64,000 nucleotides of DNA from Paraburkholderia kirstenboschensis (GTDB taxonomy: Bacteria > Pseudomonadota > Gammaproteobacteria > Burkholderiales > Burkholderiaceae), in the NCBI RefSeq assembly GCF_904848585.1, contig NZ_CAJHCR010000023.1:1-64000 (forward strand), given 5' to 3'. Numbering within the stretch: the first letter of the stretch is position 1; every line of letters starts with the position of its first letter. Position numbers and translations under genes: made by a program. Positions 45,787-53,781 of this stretch are shown here, in pieces. Below the pieces are notes generated by a model. That model saw nothing but the letters and a program-made list of their open reading frames with translations, was not told the origin of the DNA and made no database searches.

Positions 45787-46494
45787 TCACCGTAGCGCTG
45801 CCAGACGGCGTTGGCAACGCATGTCACCCCCGCCGCGCCGATAGCTCTGGATGGCCTTCGTGCGGTCCTGGGTAACGCTCTTCTCTTCGGCACCCCACGC
45901 GCCCTCCCAGTACAGCCCGAGATTGTATGCTGAGGCCTTGTGGCCCAGTGTGATGGCCTGCTCGTAGAGCGTGAGCGCGCGGCTCGTATCGACCGGCATG
46001 CCCCGCCCAAGCCGTGCGCTGTCGGCCAGCGCTGCAGCGGCCATGCCGCGAAGATGGCCGTCCGCGGTCTCATCCTTCATCACGTCTTCGAAGATCGCAT
46101 TACCTCTCTCAAGGTCCGCCTCGCCTCCGGTCGGTGTGACGAGAGAAATGGCCATTGCCATGCGCCAGGCGGGATGCCGGTTAGCACCAATGCGCTCAAG
46201 CAGCCAGCGGCCGAGATGCGGCGCGCGATTGAGCGTGCTGGTGAGAAGAGCATTGGCGATTGCGGCGAGGGACTCGGGGGACAGAAACCCGGTCTTGTTG
46301 GCCGCGATGACGTGACGGGAAAACTTCTCGACATCCAGAGTAGGGTCGGCGAGGCGCAACTGATGCCATTCACGCTCGATCGTTCCTACCCAGCTTTGCA
46401 TTTGCATGGTGAGCAACACGTTGGTGAGGAATGCACCTGATTCTAGCTCACCTTCTGTCAAATGCAACTTTCGGAGTTCGTGCGTCCCGTTCAC
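45787..46494 (-). CDS. Sel1/TPR-like repeat protein, probable 3' frameshift
   Basis: The 235-residue product is helical, with repeats at the end (DGHLRGMAAAALADSARLGR, TLYEQAITLGHKASAYNLGL). After AIQSYRR the frame gives GGGDMRCQRR, while the neighbouring frame gives AAGVTCVANAVWQRYGEG, the expected next repeat. An indel near 45835 therefore probably alters the C-terminus. The start is GTG 46494 with a poor RBS. Such proteins act as scaffolds; the partner is unknown. Confidence 0.65.
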   Translation of the reverse strand: MNGTHELRKLHLTEGELESGAFLTNVLLTMQMQSWVGTIEREWHQLRLADPTLDVEKFSRHVIAANKTGFLSPESLAAIANALLTSTLNRAPHLGRWLLERIGANRHPAWRMAMAISLVTPTGGEADLERGNAIFEDVMKDETADGHLRGMAAAALADSARLGRGMPVDTSRALTLYEQAITLGHKASAYNLGLYWEGAWGAEEKSVTQDRTKAIQSYRRGGGDMRCQRRLAALR

Positions 46495-46820
46495 ATGCGT
46501 TCGCCAGATAGAGGGTTGCCACCGTTTTTCCCGTCTGAGTCAGTGACGATTCTGAGCAAGGCTTCAATCTTTGTGCCGTGATCCAGCGCGGCGGTGAGTC
46601 GTGCACAGAGTTACGAAGCGTTGGCAGGCACTGACGCCTCCTGCAACGTCAAGGCGATGGAACAGACCGTAGTGGATGATCAGGCATGGATGGCGACGGT
46701 ATTCATATCGCGACTTGTGGCAAGATCCGAACCGGATGGCAGAGACGGGTTCGCGAGCCCACAGGCAAGTGTGTTTGCCAGCCTGCTTCGCACGACGATG
46801 GAGAAGGGGAGTGTCCCACG

Positions 46821-47174
46821 ATGGCTGATGCATTTGAACTCGTTGCCCTGGCGTTGCCCGGCGACGTCGCCCCCGAGTCACTGCCCGCCATCGTCCGCCA
46901 GTTCGTCGCGGATTGCTGGCCAGGCATGAGCCGCAGCCAGTTGATCGCCCGCGCCCGGCGCCTTGCGTTGCGGCCGTCGCTGTGCGCCTATCGCCCGAGT
47001 GCGCCGGGAGACATCGGACACTTTGCGCTCACACTTATGGCGGGCACGCAGACCATCTCCCTGATCGCGCATTTACGCCGCGTCGCAAAGCGGCGCGCAT
47101 CCGCACGCAGTCGCAAGGCGGTCAACGCCTCGCGACCGCCCGCGCGCGATCCGCGTCAGACGTCGCTGTTCTGA
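46821..47174 (+). CDS. Hypothetical basic protein
   Basis: The 117-residue product from ATG 46821 (AGGGGAG upstream) reads MADAFELVALALPGDVAPES, then SQLIARARRLALRPSLCAYR, and ends PRQTSLF. The C-terminal 40 residues are very basic. No membrane segment or known fold is recognised. It may be plasmid- or phage-derived. Confidence 0.5.
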   Translation: MADAFELVALALPGDVAPESLPAIVRQFVADCWPGMSRSQLIARARRLALRPSLCAYRPSAPGDIGHFALTLMAGTQTISLIAHLRRVAKRRASARSRKAVNASRPPARDPRQTSLF

Positions 47175-48565
47175 AAGGGCGCCGAACTCGACGACCTTCA
47201 TCGAATTCGGCGCCACGCAGGTGCGCGAGTTCACGAGCACGATCGAGGCCATGACGCAAAAAATCTACGGGGGGCTTCTGCAAGATGCCGGGCCACTGTC
47301 GCGCGCCGCCTGGCGACGAGGCACGTCGACGATCCAGACTGAAGGCGCCGTCCGCAACTTGTCAGAAGACAATTGATTGCCGGGATTCGCCATTGGTCGG
47401 GCGGATCGCCCTGGCGCCGTACTCCCGCATGCGGATGACCCCTGTTCCAGGCTTCGTCCTGTCTTCACGAACAGAGGCTCTTTTGCCCGTCTGTTCGTGT
47501 AACGGCGGGTTTCAGCATAGGCGTATTCTTTCACACGTCACGAAGCAACAGGCGTGATCGGGGTAGCGAGGAGAAGAGCGCGGCCCCGCGGCTTCGATAT
47601 GGCCGCGGGGAATGCGTCGACTATTCGCCCAGCCACGAACCGAGCAACCTCGATGGTGTACGGTAGCGGACAGTTCCATGCTTCATCCGTTACGCAAACC
47701 AACGCACCCCGGGTGAGAGCGGCAAAGCCGGTGGCGGAAGACCGCCGGATGCCCGTAACTCTTTGTCAGCAGCCTGTGCACGTCCTCTCACGGACGGGCC
47801 CCGGCAACGGGCGCATGCGCACGCCGGTTGCCAACTGTTCCGGTCTCTCAGATCTGTCGAAGTGCGCGCCCACATCCCGGCTAGTCGGTCGAACAACAAG
47901 TGATCGAGGAGCGACTATCAACCAGCTGCTAAGTCAGCACTGCCGATGATGCTACGACGTCGCTGGCAAATTTCGATCCAACGAGTGGCGGCGTCCAACG
48001 CGTTGGTGCCTCGCTAGCTCGCGCAGCGGGAGCTACGGTTAATATTCGATACCCGCGAGAGCGCACTGCGCTTTTCATTTGAAGTGTTGATGGCATTGAT
48101 CGCAGCGGACTGCGTTTCTATCCATCCGGTGCGCAGTGCAGCTTATAACGCGTGGCCAGGCGATGACGTCGGCTTCGCAACGGATAGTCCAGCGCGCATC
48201 TACCTGGCGGACCAGTTCGGCCAGCAAGTGGACACGTCCGTTAGAAGCGCACTTCAGCGTGCTGCCGGTGTTGCATGCCTATGGTCTGTCGCGCGTGGTC
48301 TCAGTTCTGCGGCAAGGCAAACGTTGGCGAACCGCATCCCGACGATGTAGCCGCATGGTGCGAGGCTGAGGATGAGTGTCCCGTTTCCGCGCGCGTTGTC
48401 GAGTCGCTATGATAAGGCGTCGGTGCCGAGGACACCAACGTCGTGTTGTCGGCCATAGCGGACGCTCAGCTACCGCCCTCATCGGGCGGCTGCACGCTGC
48501 TAACCGGCCGTTCGCCCGAGCCGGCTCCGGAGCGGGCGACTCTCAGATCGGCGAACGGGTACTTA
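47175..48565. other. 1.4 kb without a gene; one strong hairpin
   Basis: A coherent but unassigned frame scrap (FIEFGATQVREFTSTIEAMT, QKIYGGL) lies at about 47195-47280. CCCCGCGGC (47584-47592) pairs with GCCGCGGGG (47602-47610), a perfect 9-base stem. Otherwise I see only short Arg-rich frames typical of noncoding high-G+C DNA. Confidence 0.4.
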
Positions 48566-48651
48566 CGTTAAGGTTTATTCGATGCCTGCCATTGCCCGCA
48601 GGAATGTGAATGCCTCCGCGTGTGCTGGCAGGCGTCGAATAAGCCTTAACG
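48566..48651. repeat. Long inverted repeat, 26-base arms
   Basis: CGTTAAGGTTTATTCGATGC plus CTGCCA (48566-48591) is the reverse complement of 48626-48651 except at two positions. The loop is 34 bases. Both mismatches are T/C exchanges that still pair as G-U in RNA. It lies in the gap before the double zinc-ribbon gene at the edge of the defence island. Confidence 0.85.
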
Positions 48652-48785
48652 CCACGTGCCGATTGGAAGGGCTTTCACGGAAAAGTCTCAGCAGGTCATC
48701 ACTCGTCGATGAGGACGTCCACGAACTAACATTGGCGAGTGGAGTTACGCCTTGAAAGTAAGATGCGGAATCCCATTTACCTATT

Positions 48786-49199
48786 GTGAACAAGCGCGTT
48801 CCTCCCCCTTTACCGCCTGAGTGGCCCTTTCCGCCGAGTCGCGATGTTTCTGGTCGCACCTTCGGCGACCTTGTCGCGGTTCAATATCGCGGCGCCGGCG
48901 TCTGGCTCTGGGGGTGCCGGTGTGGCAGCCACGTCACTGCGGAGTTGGAGGCGGTGAAGAGCGGCCGAACACGGGATTGCGGCTGCCGTGAGCAGCGTCG
49001 TGTGTGGCGGTCCCGGCCAGGCTCACCTGCTCTGCGGGGAGGTGAGGTGTTTGGCCAGTTGACGACCGATCGATACGCTGGAGATGGCTTGTGGGTTTGC
49101 CGGTGTGACTGCGGTGGTAAGGCAACAGTGAGTGCCGGGCACCTGCGACTGGGTCGGGCGCGTTCGTGCGGCCGCTGCTCCAGCGCTTCGGCCGACTGA
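48786..49199 (+). CDS. Protein with two tandem zinc-ribbon units
   Basis: The 137-residue product holds two copies of one motif: WLWGCRCGSHVTAELEAVKS, GRTRDCGC and LWVCRCDCGGKATVSAGHLR, LGRARSCGRC. Each is CxC-type knuckle, a short beta region, then SCGxC. Such ribbons occur in phage and mobile-element DNA-binding proteins beside HNH or AP2 domains; no nuclease domain is present here. The GTG start at 48786 has a poor RBS. It opens the defence island and might regulate it. Confidence 0.7.
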   Translation: MNKRVPPPLPPEWPFPPSRDVSGRTFGDLVAVQYRGAGVWLWGCRCGSHVTAELEAVKSGRTRDCGCREQRRVWRSRPGSPALRGGEVFGQLTTDRYAGDGLWVCRCDCGGKATVSAGHLRLGRARSCGRCSSASAD

Positions 49200-49645
49200 G
49201 CGGCACAGTCGGCTCGCCTTGTCATGGTATGCGCGGCTTGTTTATCAGACGCCCCACACCGCGGTGGTGGCCGGAAGTTTCTAATACATTCCTTGGAAGT
49301 CGCCGGCGATGTCTTGATATTAAGCCTGCCATGTCGCCTCCATCTTGACCGGCCCAACACGACCCACTCCGGTCAGATAACATTTTCCAAACTGGTCAGT
49401 CGCAGGATCAAGGTTTTGCAAACGCGAAGGCCACTAAGCAGCCGTTGGCGATCTTAACGAATCGGCCGTTACTTGCCTTTAGCACGGCTCCAGTTCCCGG
49501 ACATTCGCGGGCTAACGGCTCTTCGATCATCCCGCAGTAAAGCGACGCTCTCAGATTGGTTGCACTGCCTGCCGTTCGCCTCACGGCTTCGCTGGCCTTA
49601 CAATTCGAATCAGCGCGCTACCGCGCAACGACAAGCAGAGAGCGC
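49200..49645. other. Upstream region of the Gabija-like operon
   Basis: No gene is recognised. It should contain the promoter for the two-gene operon that follows. Confidence 0.3.
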
Positions 49646-51280
49646 ATGAATATTGCCAAGGTCAAGATCACCAACTTCAAGTGTTACGAGGAGACTTTCA
49701 CTCTAGCCTTGAACGGCGGCCTGAACGTCATCGTCGGTGCCAACGAGTCTGGAAAGACCACGATCCTGGAAGCGATCCATCTGGCGCTGACGGGGCTCCT
49801 GCACGGCCGGCCCCTGAAAAGCGACCTGACAAGCTATCTCTTCAACATGGCCGCCCAGACCAAGTACGTGCAGAGTCTCGTCACCGGTTCTCCGCTGCCG
49901 CCGCCAGCGATCACCATTGAATTGTTCTTCTCCGGGGATTCAAGCGAACTGGCTGAGCTGGAAGGCGATGGAAACTCAGAAAAGATCAAAGCTAGCGGCG
50001 TGGTCTACCGCATTGAATTCGACGAGGAGAACTACAAGGGGCCGTATGAGGCGCTGGTTGCGGCCGGCGAGCTGACCTCCATTCCGGTCGAGTACTACAC
50101 GGCGACCATGCGCTCGTTCGCGCGCAAGGGCATCACCTCGCGTAGCATCCCGATCAAATCCGCCTTGATCGATTCATCAAGCGCCCGTTTGCAGAATGGC
50201 TCCGACGTCTATGTCTCTCGGATCATTCGCGACGTGCTTGAGGAGACCGAGCGGGCGTCGATTTCGCAGGCCCATCGAAAACTGAGAGAGGCTTTCGTCG
50301 AGGACCGAAACCTGCAGCTGATCAACGAGCGGATCACCAAGGCCGCCAAAATCAGCCAGAAGTCGGTCAGCATTTCGGTCGACTTGTCATCCCAGACCGC
50401 CTGGGAGAGCAGCCTCATGACGTACATCGACTTCATCCCCTTCCAGTATATCGGCAAGGGCGAGCAATGTGTGATCAAGACCAAGCTGGCCCTCAGCACC
50501 AAGAAAAACGCCGAGGCCACGGCCATCCTGCTGGAAGAGCCTGAGAACCATCTGTCGCACGCGCGGCTCAACGAACTGATCACCGACCTGACCGACCAGC
50601 ACGGGCAGAAGCAGATCATCATTTCCACCCACAGCAGCTTTGTGGCGAACAAGCTTGGTCTCGATCATCTGATCGTGCTGCGTTACGGCAAGGTGGTGCG
50701 GATTTCGGAACTGGAGGCCCGCGATTTCTTCAAGAAGCTGGCGGGGTACGACACCTTGCGCCTGGTGCTGGCCCACAAGGCAATTTTGGTGGAAGGCGAC
50801 TCTGACGAGCTCGTCGTCCAGCGGGCCTATATGGACTCCCACGGCGGACGGTTGCCCATCCAGGACGGCATCGACGTTATTTCGGTCGGCACCGCCTTCC
50901 TGCGCTTCCTTGAGCTGGCGAAGGCGCTGAAGATTCCGGTGGCCGTGGTGACCGACAATGATGGCGACACCGCCGCCGTCGAAAAAAAGTATGCCGCGTA
51001 CAAAGGCGAAGCCTTAGTCAATATCTGCTTCGATCCCGTCGTCGACAGCGGCTCTCTGACGGTTAAAGGCAAAGCCTTCAACTACAACACGTTGGAACCG
51101 AAAATTCTGAAGGCGAACAGTCTCGCGACTCTCAACAGCGTGCTTGGAGCATCGGCGAAAACGGACGACGAACTCCGCATTCACATGCGAGCCAACAAGA
51201 CCGAGAGCGCTTTGTCAATTTTCAATTCAACGACCGCGATCGCCTATCCCGACTACATCAAGCAGGCCATCGCGCTGTGA
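49646..51280 (+). CDS. gajA: Gabija-like GajA: OLD ATPase-TOPRIM nuclease
   Basis: The 544-residue product has an ABC/SMC-type ATPase with Walker A GANESGKTT (31-39), signature-like YIGKGEQ (269-275), Walker B ATAILLEEPENHLS (291-304) and switch His in IISTHSSF (325-332). A TOPRIM domain follows with LVEGDSDEL (381-389) and VVTDNDGDT (434-442). This is the OLD class 2 layout of GajA, a nicking endonuclease held inactive by nucleotides. ATG 49646 follows AGAGAG. The next gene is a UvrD-like helicase overlapping by 4 bases, which is the Gabija arrangement. No motif is damaged. Confidence 0.85.
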   Translation: MNIAKVKITNFKCYEETFTLALNGGLNVIVGANESGKTTILEAIHLALTGLLHGRPLKSDLTSYLFNMAAQTKYVQSLVTGSPLPPPAITIELFFSGDSSELAELEGDGNSEKIKASGVVYRIEFDEENYKGPYEALVAAGELTSIPVEYYTATMRSFARKGITSRSIPIKSALIDSSSARLQNGSDVYVSRIIRDVLEETERASISQAHRKLREAFVEDRNLQLINERITKAAKISQKSVSISVDLSSQTAWESSLMTYIDFIPFQYIGKGEQCVIKTKLALSTKKNAEATAILLEEPENHLSHARLNELITDLTDQHGQKQIIISTHSSFVANKLGLDHLIVLRYGKVVRISELEARDFFKKLAGYDTLRLVLAHKAILVEGDSDELVVQRAYMDSHGGRLPIQDGIDVISVGTAFLRFLELAKALKIPVAVVTDNDGDTAAVEKKYAAYKGEALVNICFDPVVDSGSLTVKGKAFNYNTLEPKILKANSLATLNSVLGASAKTDDELRIHMRANKTESALSIFNSTTAIAYPDYIKQAIAL

Positions 51281-52431
51281 CAGGCGAGAACAAGATCGTC
51301 ATCGCCGCGGCCGGCTCCGGCAAGACGACTTACCTCGTCGAGCAGGCGGTGAAGATCAAGAGCGAGCGAGTCCTGATCACGACCTACACAGAGTCCAACG
51401 AGGCGGAGATTCGCCAGAGGTTCTTCGACCTCGTAGGTCGTGTGCCGGCCAATGTCGTGATCATGACCTGGTTCAGCTTCCTGATCACCCACGGCGTAAA
51501 GCCCTTCCAAGGCGGCCTGTTCGATGTTCCCCTCAGGGGCATGCTGATGGTCCAGGCGCAGTCGGGAATTCGCTTCCGCAACAACAAAGGCATCGCAGTG
51601 CCGTGGCCCGAAGAGGAGATCGGAAAGCACTTCTTCGACTCAACCGGACGGGTCTTTTCGGACAAGCTCCCCAAGCTCGTAATCCGGTGCAATGACATAA
51701 GCGGCGGCGCCGTCATCGATCGGCTTAGCCGCGTGTTCCCCCACGTCTTCGTCGACGAGGTCCAAGATCTGGCCGGCTACGATCTCGACATCCTGGCGGC
51801 GCTCGCCCGCAGTTCCGCGCGCTTGCTAATGGTCGGCGACCCGCGGCAAGTGACCTATCTGACCCATCATGAGCGCCGCCATGGTAAATACGCCGATGGC
51901 GGTATCGTCGCCTTTCTGAAGCAAGAGCTTCCCCGTAAGGTCGTTGTCGCGATTGACGAAACGAGTTTGAGCCGGTCGCATCGCAACAGCGCCGCCATCT
52001 GCGCCGTTTCCTCTCGTCTGTTTCCGGCGCTTCCCGCTAGCCAAGCCTGCGAGTGTGTTAGGTGCCGCAGAGGTCCGCAGACGGGCGCCGGTCTCTTCAT
52101 CCTCAAGACCGCAGATTACGCACATTATCTGGCGAGCGTCAGACCGATGCAACTGCGCGACAAGATCACCAGCATTGGCGTCGACGAGAGGTCACCCGTG
52201 ATGAATTTTGGAGAGTCCAAGGGGAGAGGATTTGACCATGTGGTCATCCTTCCCACGGTACCAATGCAAAAGTGGCTGGTCGACCCCACGGCCGAGTTGA
52301 AGGCTCAGAGTCGAGCCAAATTCTACGTCGCGCTCACGCGGGGTCGCCTTAGCGTGGCCATTGCGATGAATTGGGGAGGCACGCCGCTGCCTGCGGGCTT
52401 TTCGGTCTACGAGCGCGAGGCGCCAGTGTAA
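51277..52431 (+). CDS. gajB: Gabija-like GajB: compact UvrD-type helicase
   Basis: The 384-residue SF1 helicase has Walker A AAGSGKTT (11-18), motif Ia (LITTYTESN), Walker B VFVDEVQD (157-164), motif III GDPRQVT (187-193), SRSHRNS (232-238), motif V region ESKGRGFDHVVI (313-324) and motif VI YVALTRGR (350-357). All core motifs are present although it is about 100 residues shorter than the type GajB, so accessory 1B/2B insertions are reduced. The GTG start overlaps the gajA TGA. In Gabija the helicase complexes with GajA and responds to DNA ends produced in phage infection. Confidence 0.82.
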   Translation: MTGENKIVIAAAGSGKTTYLVEQAVKIKSERVLITTYTESNEAEIRQRFFDLVGRVPANVVIMTWFSFLITHGVKPFQGGLFDVPLRGMLMVQAQSGIRFRNNKGIAVPWPEEEIGKHFFDSTGRVFSDKLPKLVIRCNDISGGAVIDRLSRVFPHVFVDEVQDLAGYDLDILAALARSSARLLMVGDPRQVTYLTHHERRHGKYADGGIVAFLKQELPRKVVVAIDETSLSRSHRNSAAICAVSSRLFPALPASQACECVRCRRGPQTGAGLFILKTADYAHYLASVRPMQLRDKITSIGVDERSPVMNFGESKGRGFDHVVILPTVPMQKWLVDPTAELKAQSRAKFYVALTRGRLSVAIAMNWGGTPLPAGFSVYEREAPV

Positions 52432-52564
52432 CGTCGGCCCCGCCTCCGATTGGCGACTTGCGGACACCGCTCGATGGTCCGGCCGCGCTCGACACCGATA
52501 CGCCCGCCTTCTTTCCAACACCTCGCCTCGGTGCAGTTGTTTGCTAATAAACAATAATCAACCT

Positions 52565-53091
52565 ATGTCGACATTCGTCTGGAATCAATCGAAGACGGGC
52601 AAGGACGGTCATCTTGCGGCTATCAAGCACAAGTTAATCAACGCCCACATCATCTTGATGTGCACTGGTCATCTAAAGTAGGGTGGGATCAAAGCGCTTG
52701 CGGATGAATTGAAAGAAGCAAAGAAGCCGTCGATCGCGGAGCCCGCGTCATCTTTTATTCGAACGACAAACACACAGAACAGGAAGCCGCCGATAGACTG
52801 ACCAAGCTCGGCGTTGAGCACATCATCGTAGATCACACGCAAACATATCTCCACACCAAGCTGTACTACTTCGAGGCGGACGATCAGTATTCAACAGTTG
52901 TGGGGTCGGCGAACATCACGGAGGCTGCGCTTACGTCGAATGAGGAGCTATCTTACGTTGTTAGCGGCATCAAGGGAGATGCTCAGCACCAGCAGCTCGC
53001 AGCGTATCTGGTGCGTTTAGACCGCATATGTCGCCACTACCAGGCTCCGAGGTTCGATAAAAATGGAAACCCGATACCGCTTGTTTATTGA
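52565..53091 (+). pseudogene. Phospholipase D-like protein, broken
   Basis: ATG 52565 begins MSTFVWNQSKTGKDGHLAAI. TAG at 52679 and a frameshift near 52737 interrupt it. The rest, VIFYSNDKHTEQEAADRLTK, LGVEHIIVDHTQTYLHTKLY, YFEADDQYSTVVGSANITEA, carries one HKD half-site (HTK, then GSAN). PLD proteins cleave phosphodiesters in lipids or nucleic acids, and some act as defence nucleases. Its 3' end overlaps the cREC gene by 29 bases, so the two were an operon. It lies 133 bases after gajB. Confidence 0.75.
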
Positions 53092-53380
53092 TGATATCCG
53101 TGACCCCGTCGCACCCAATTGGGTACTCGCACGTACGTCTTTTGAGGCCATCACAGCTCTCGAAGCTCGCGGCTGCCCCTTCGAAATTTCCTTTGACCAT
53201 GACCTGGGCGGTGATGACACTGCAATGGTTGTGGCCAAGAAGCTCGTATCGATGGACCTCGATGCTGGCGGCGGATTCATCCCTACCGATTTCCTTTACT
53301 GAGTTCATAGCGCGAATCCCGTCGGCAAGGGCAACATCGAGGGACTGCTCGAGGCTTATCTGCGACATCGCGAGGTTTAA
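53063..53380 (+). pseudogene. Cyclic-phosphate-processing receiver (cREC) protein with in-frame TGA
   Basis: The frame METRYRLFIDDIRDPVAPNW, ISFDHDLGGDD, MDLDAGGGFIPTDFLY reaches TGA at 53300-53302 and then continues in the same frame as VHSANPVGKGNIEGLLEAYL, RHREV and TAA. The LDDIR-like start, SFDHDLG and VHSANPVG motifs define the cREC family, receiver-fold proteins proposed to process cyclic phosphates of RNA or nucleotides. One substitution (e.g. from TGG or CGA) explains the stop. The 79-residue product lacks the last catalytic motif. It overlaps the PLD gene end. Confidence 0.78.
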
Positions 53381-53781
53381 GTCGATCTGCCCGCGGTGTG
53401 CTGATCTCGGCGACGTTAGACGTCGCGATAACGTCGGGTGGACCTTTCGTGTCTAGACAGCCAAGCGCCAAACAAAGCAGACCCACTGTTTGTTGGCGTG
53501 GGATAACTCCCTGGCGACCCCTGCCTACAATCGACGCGAGCACTTCGGCCATTGCCGCCATTCGCTTTCTGTCACCGCACGGCCGGTCGACGCCGCTTTG
53601 CTGTCGTTGGGGGTTTGGCGCAGGTGAACGTCGGCTTCGCGGAATTGCGAATGAGCCTTCGCGACCCGTTCTGCCGGCGCTCGATAGATCGCAACAGCGT
53701 CCGGCTCACCACGGACGAGGCAACACCGTTGTTCGATTGCGTGGTGGTCACTAGAGAGGCGCCGTTGCTACGCGAGATAAC
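53381..53781. other. No gene seen
   Basis: This is the spacer between the convergent cREC remnant and the large ATPase gene. No feature is supported. Confidence 0.3.

Noticed and set aside
49646..52431. PARIS system
   Set aside because: PARIS uses an ATPase and a separate TOPRIM protein. Here ATPase and TOPRIM are in one chain followed by a UvrD-like helicase, which fits Gabija.
53300..53302. Selenocysteine at the in-frame TGA of the cREC gene
   Set aside because: No SECIS-like hairpin is evident just downstream, and cREC proteins are not known to use selenocysteine. A nonsense mutation is simpler.
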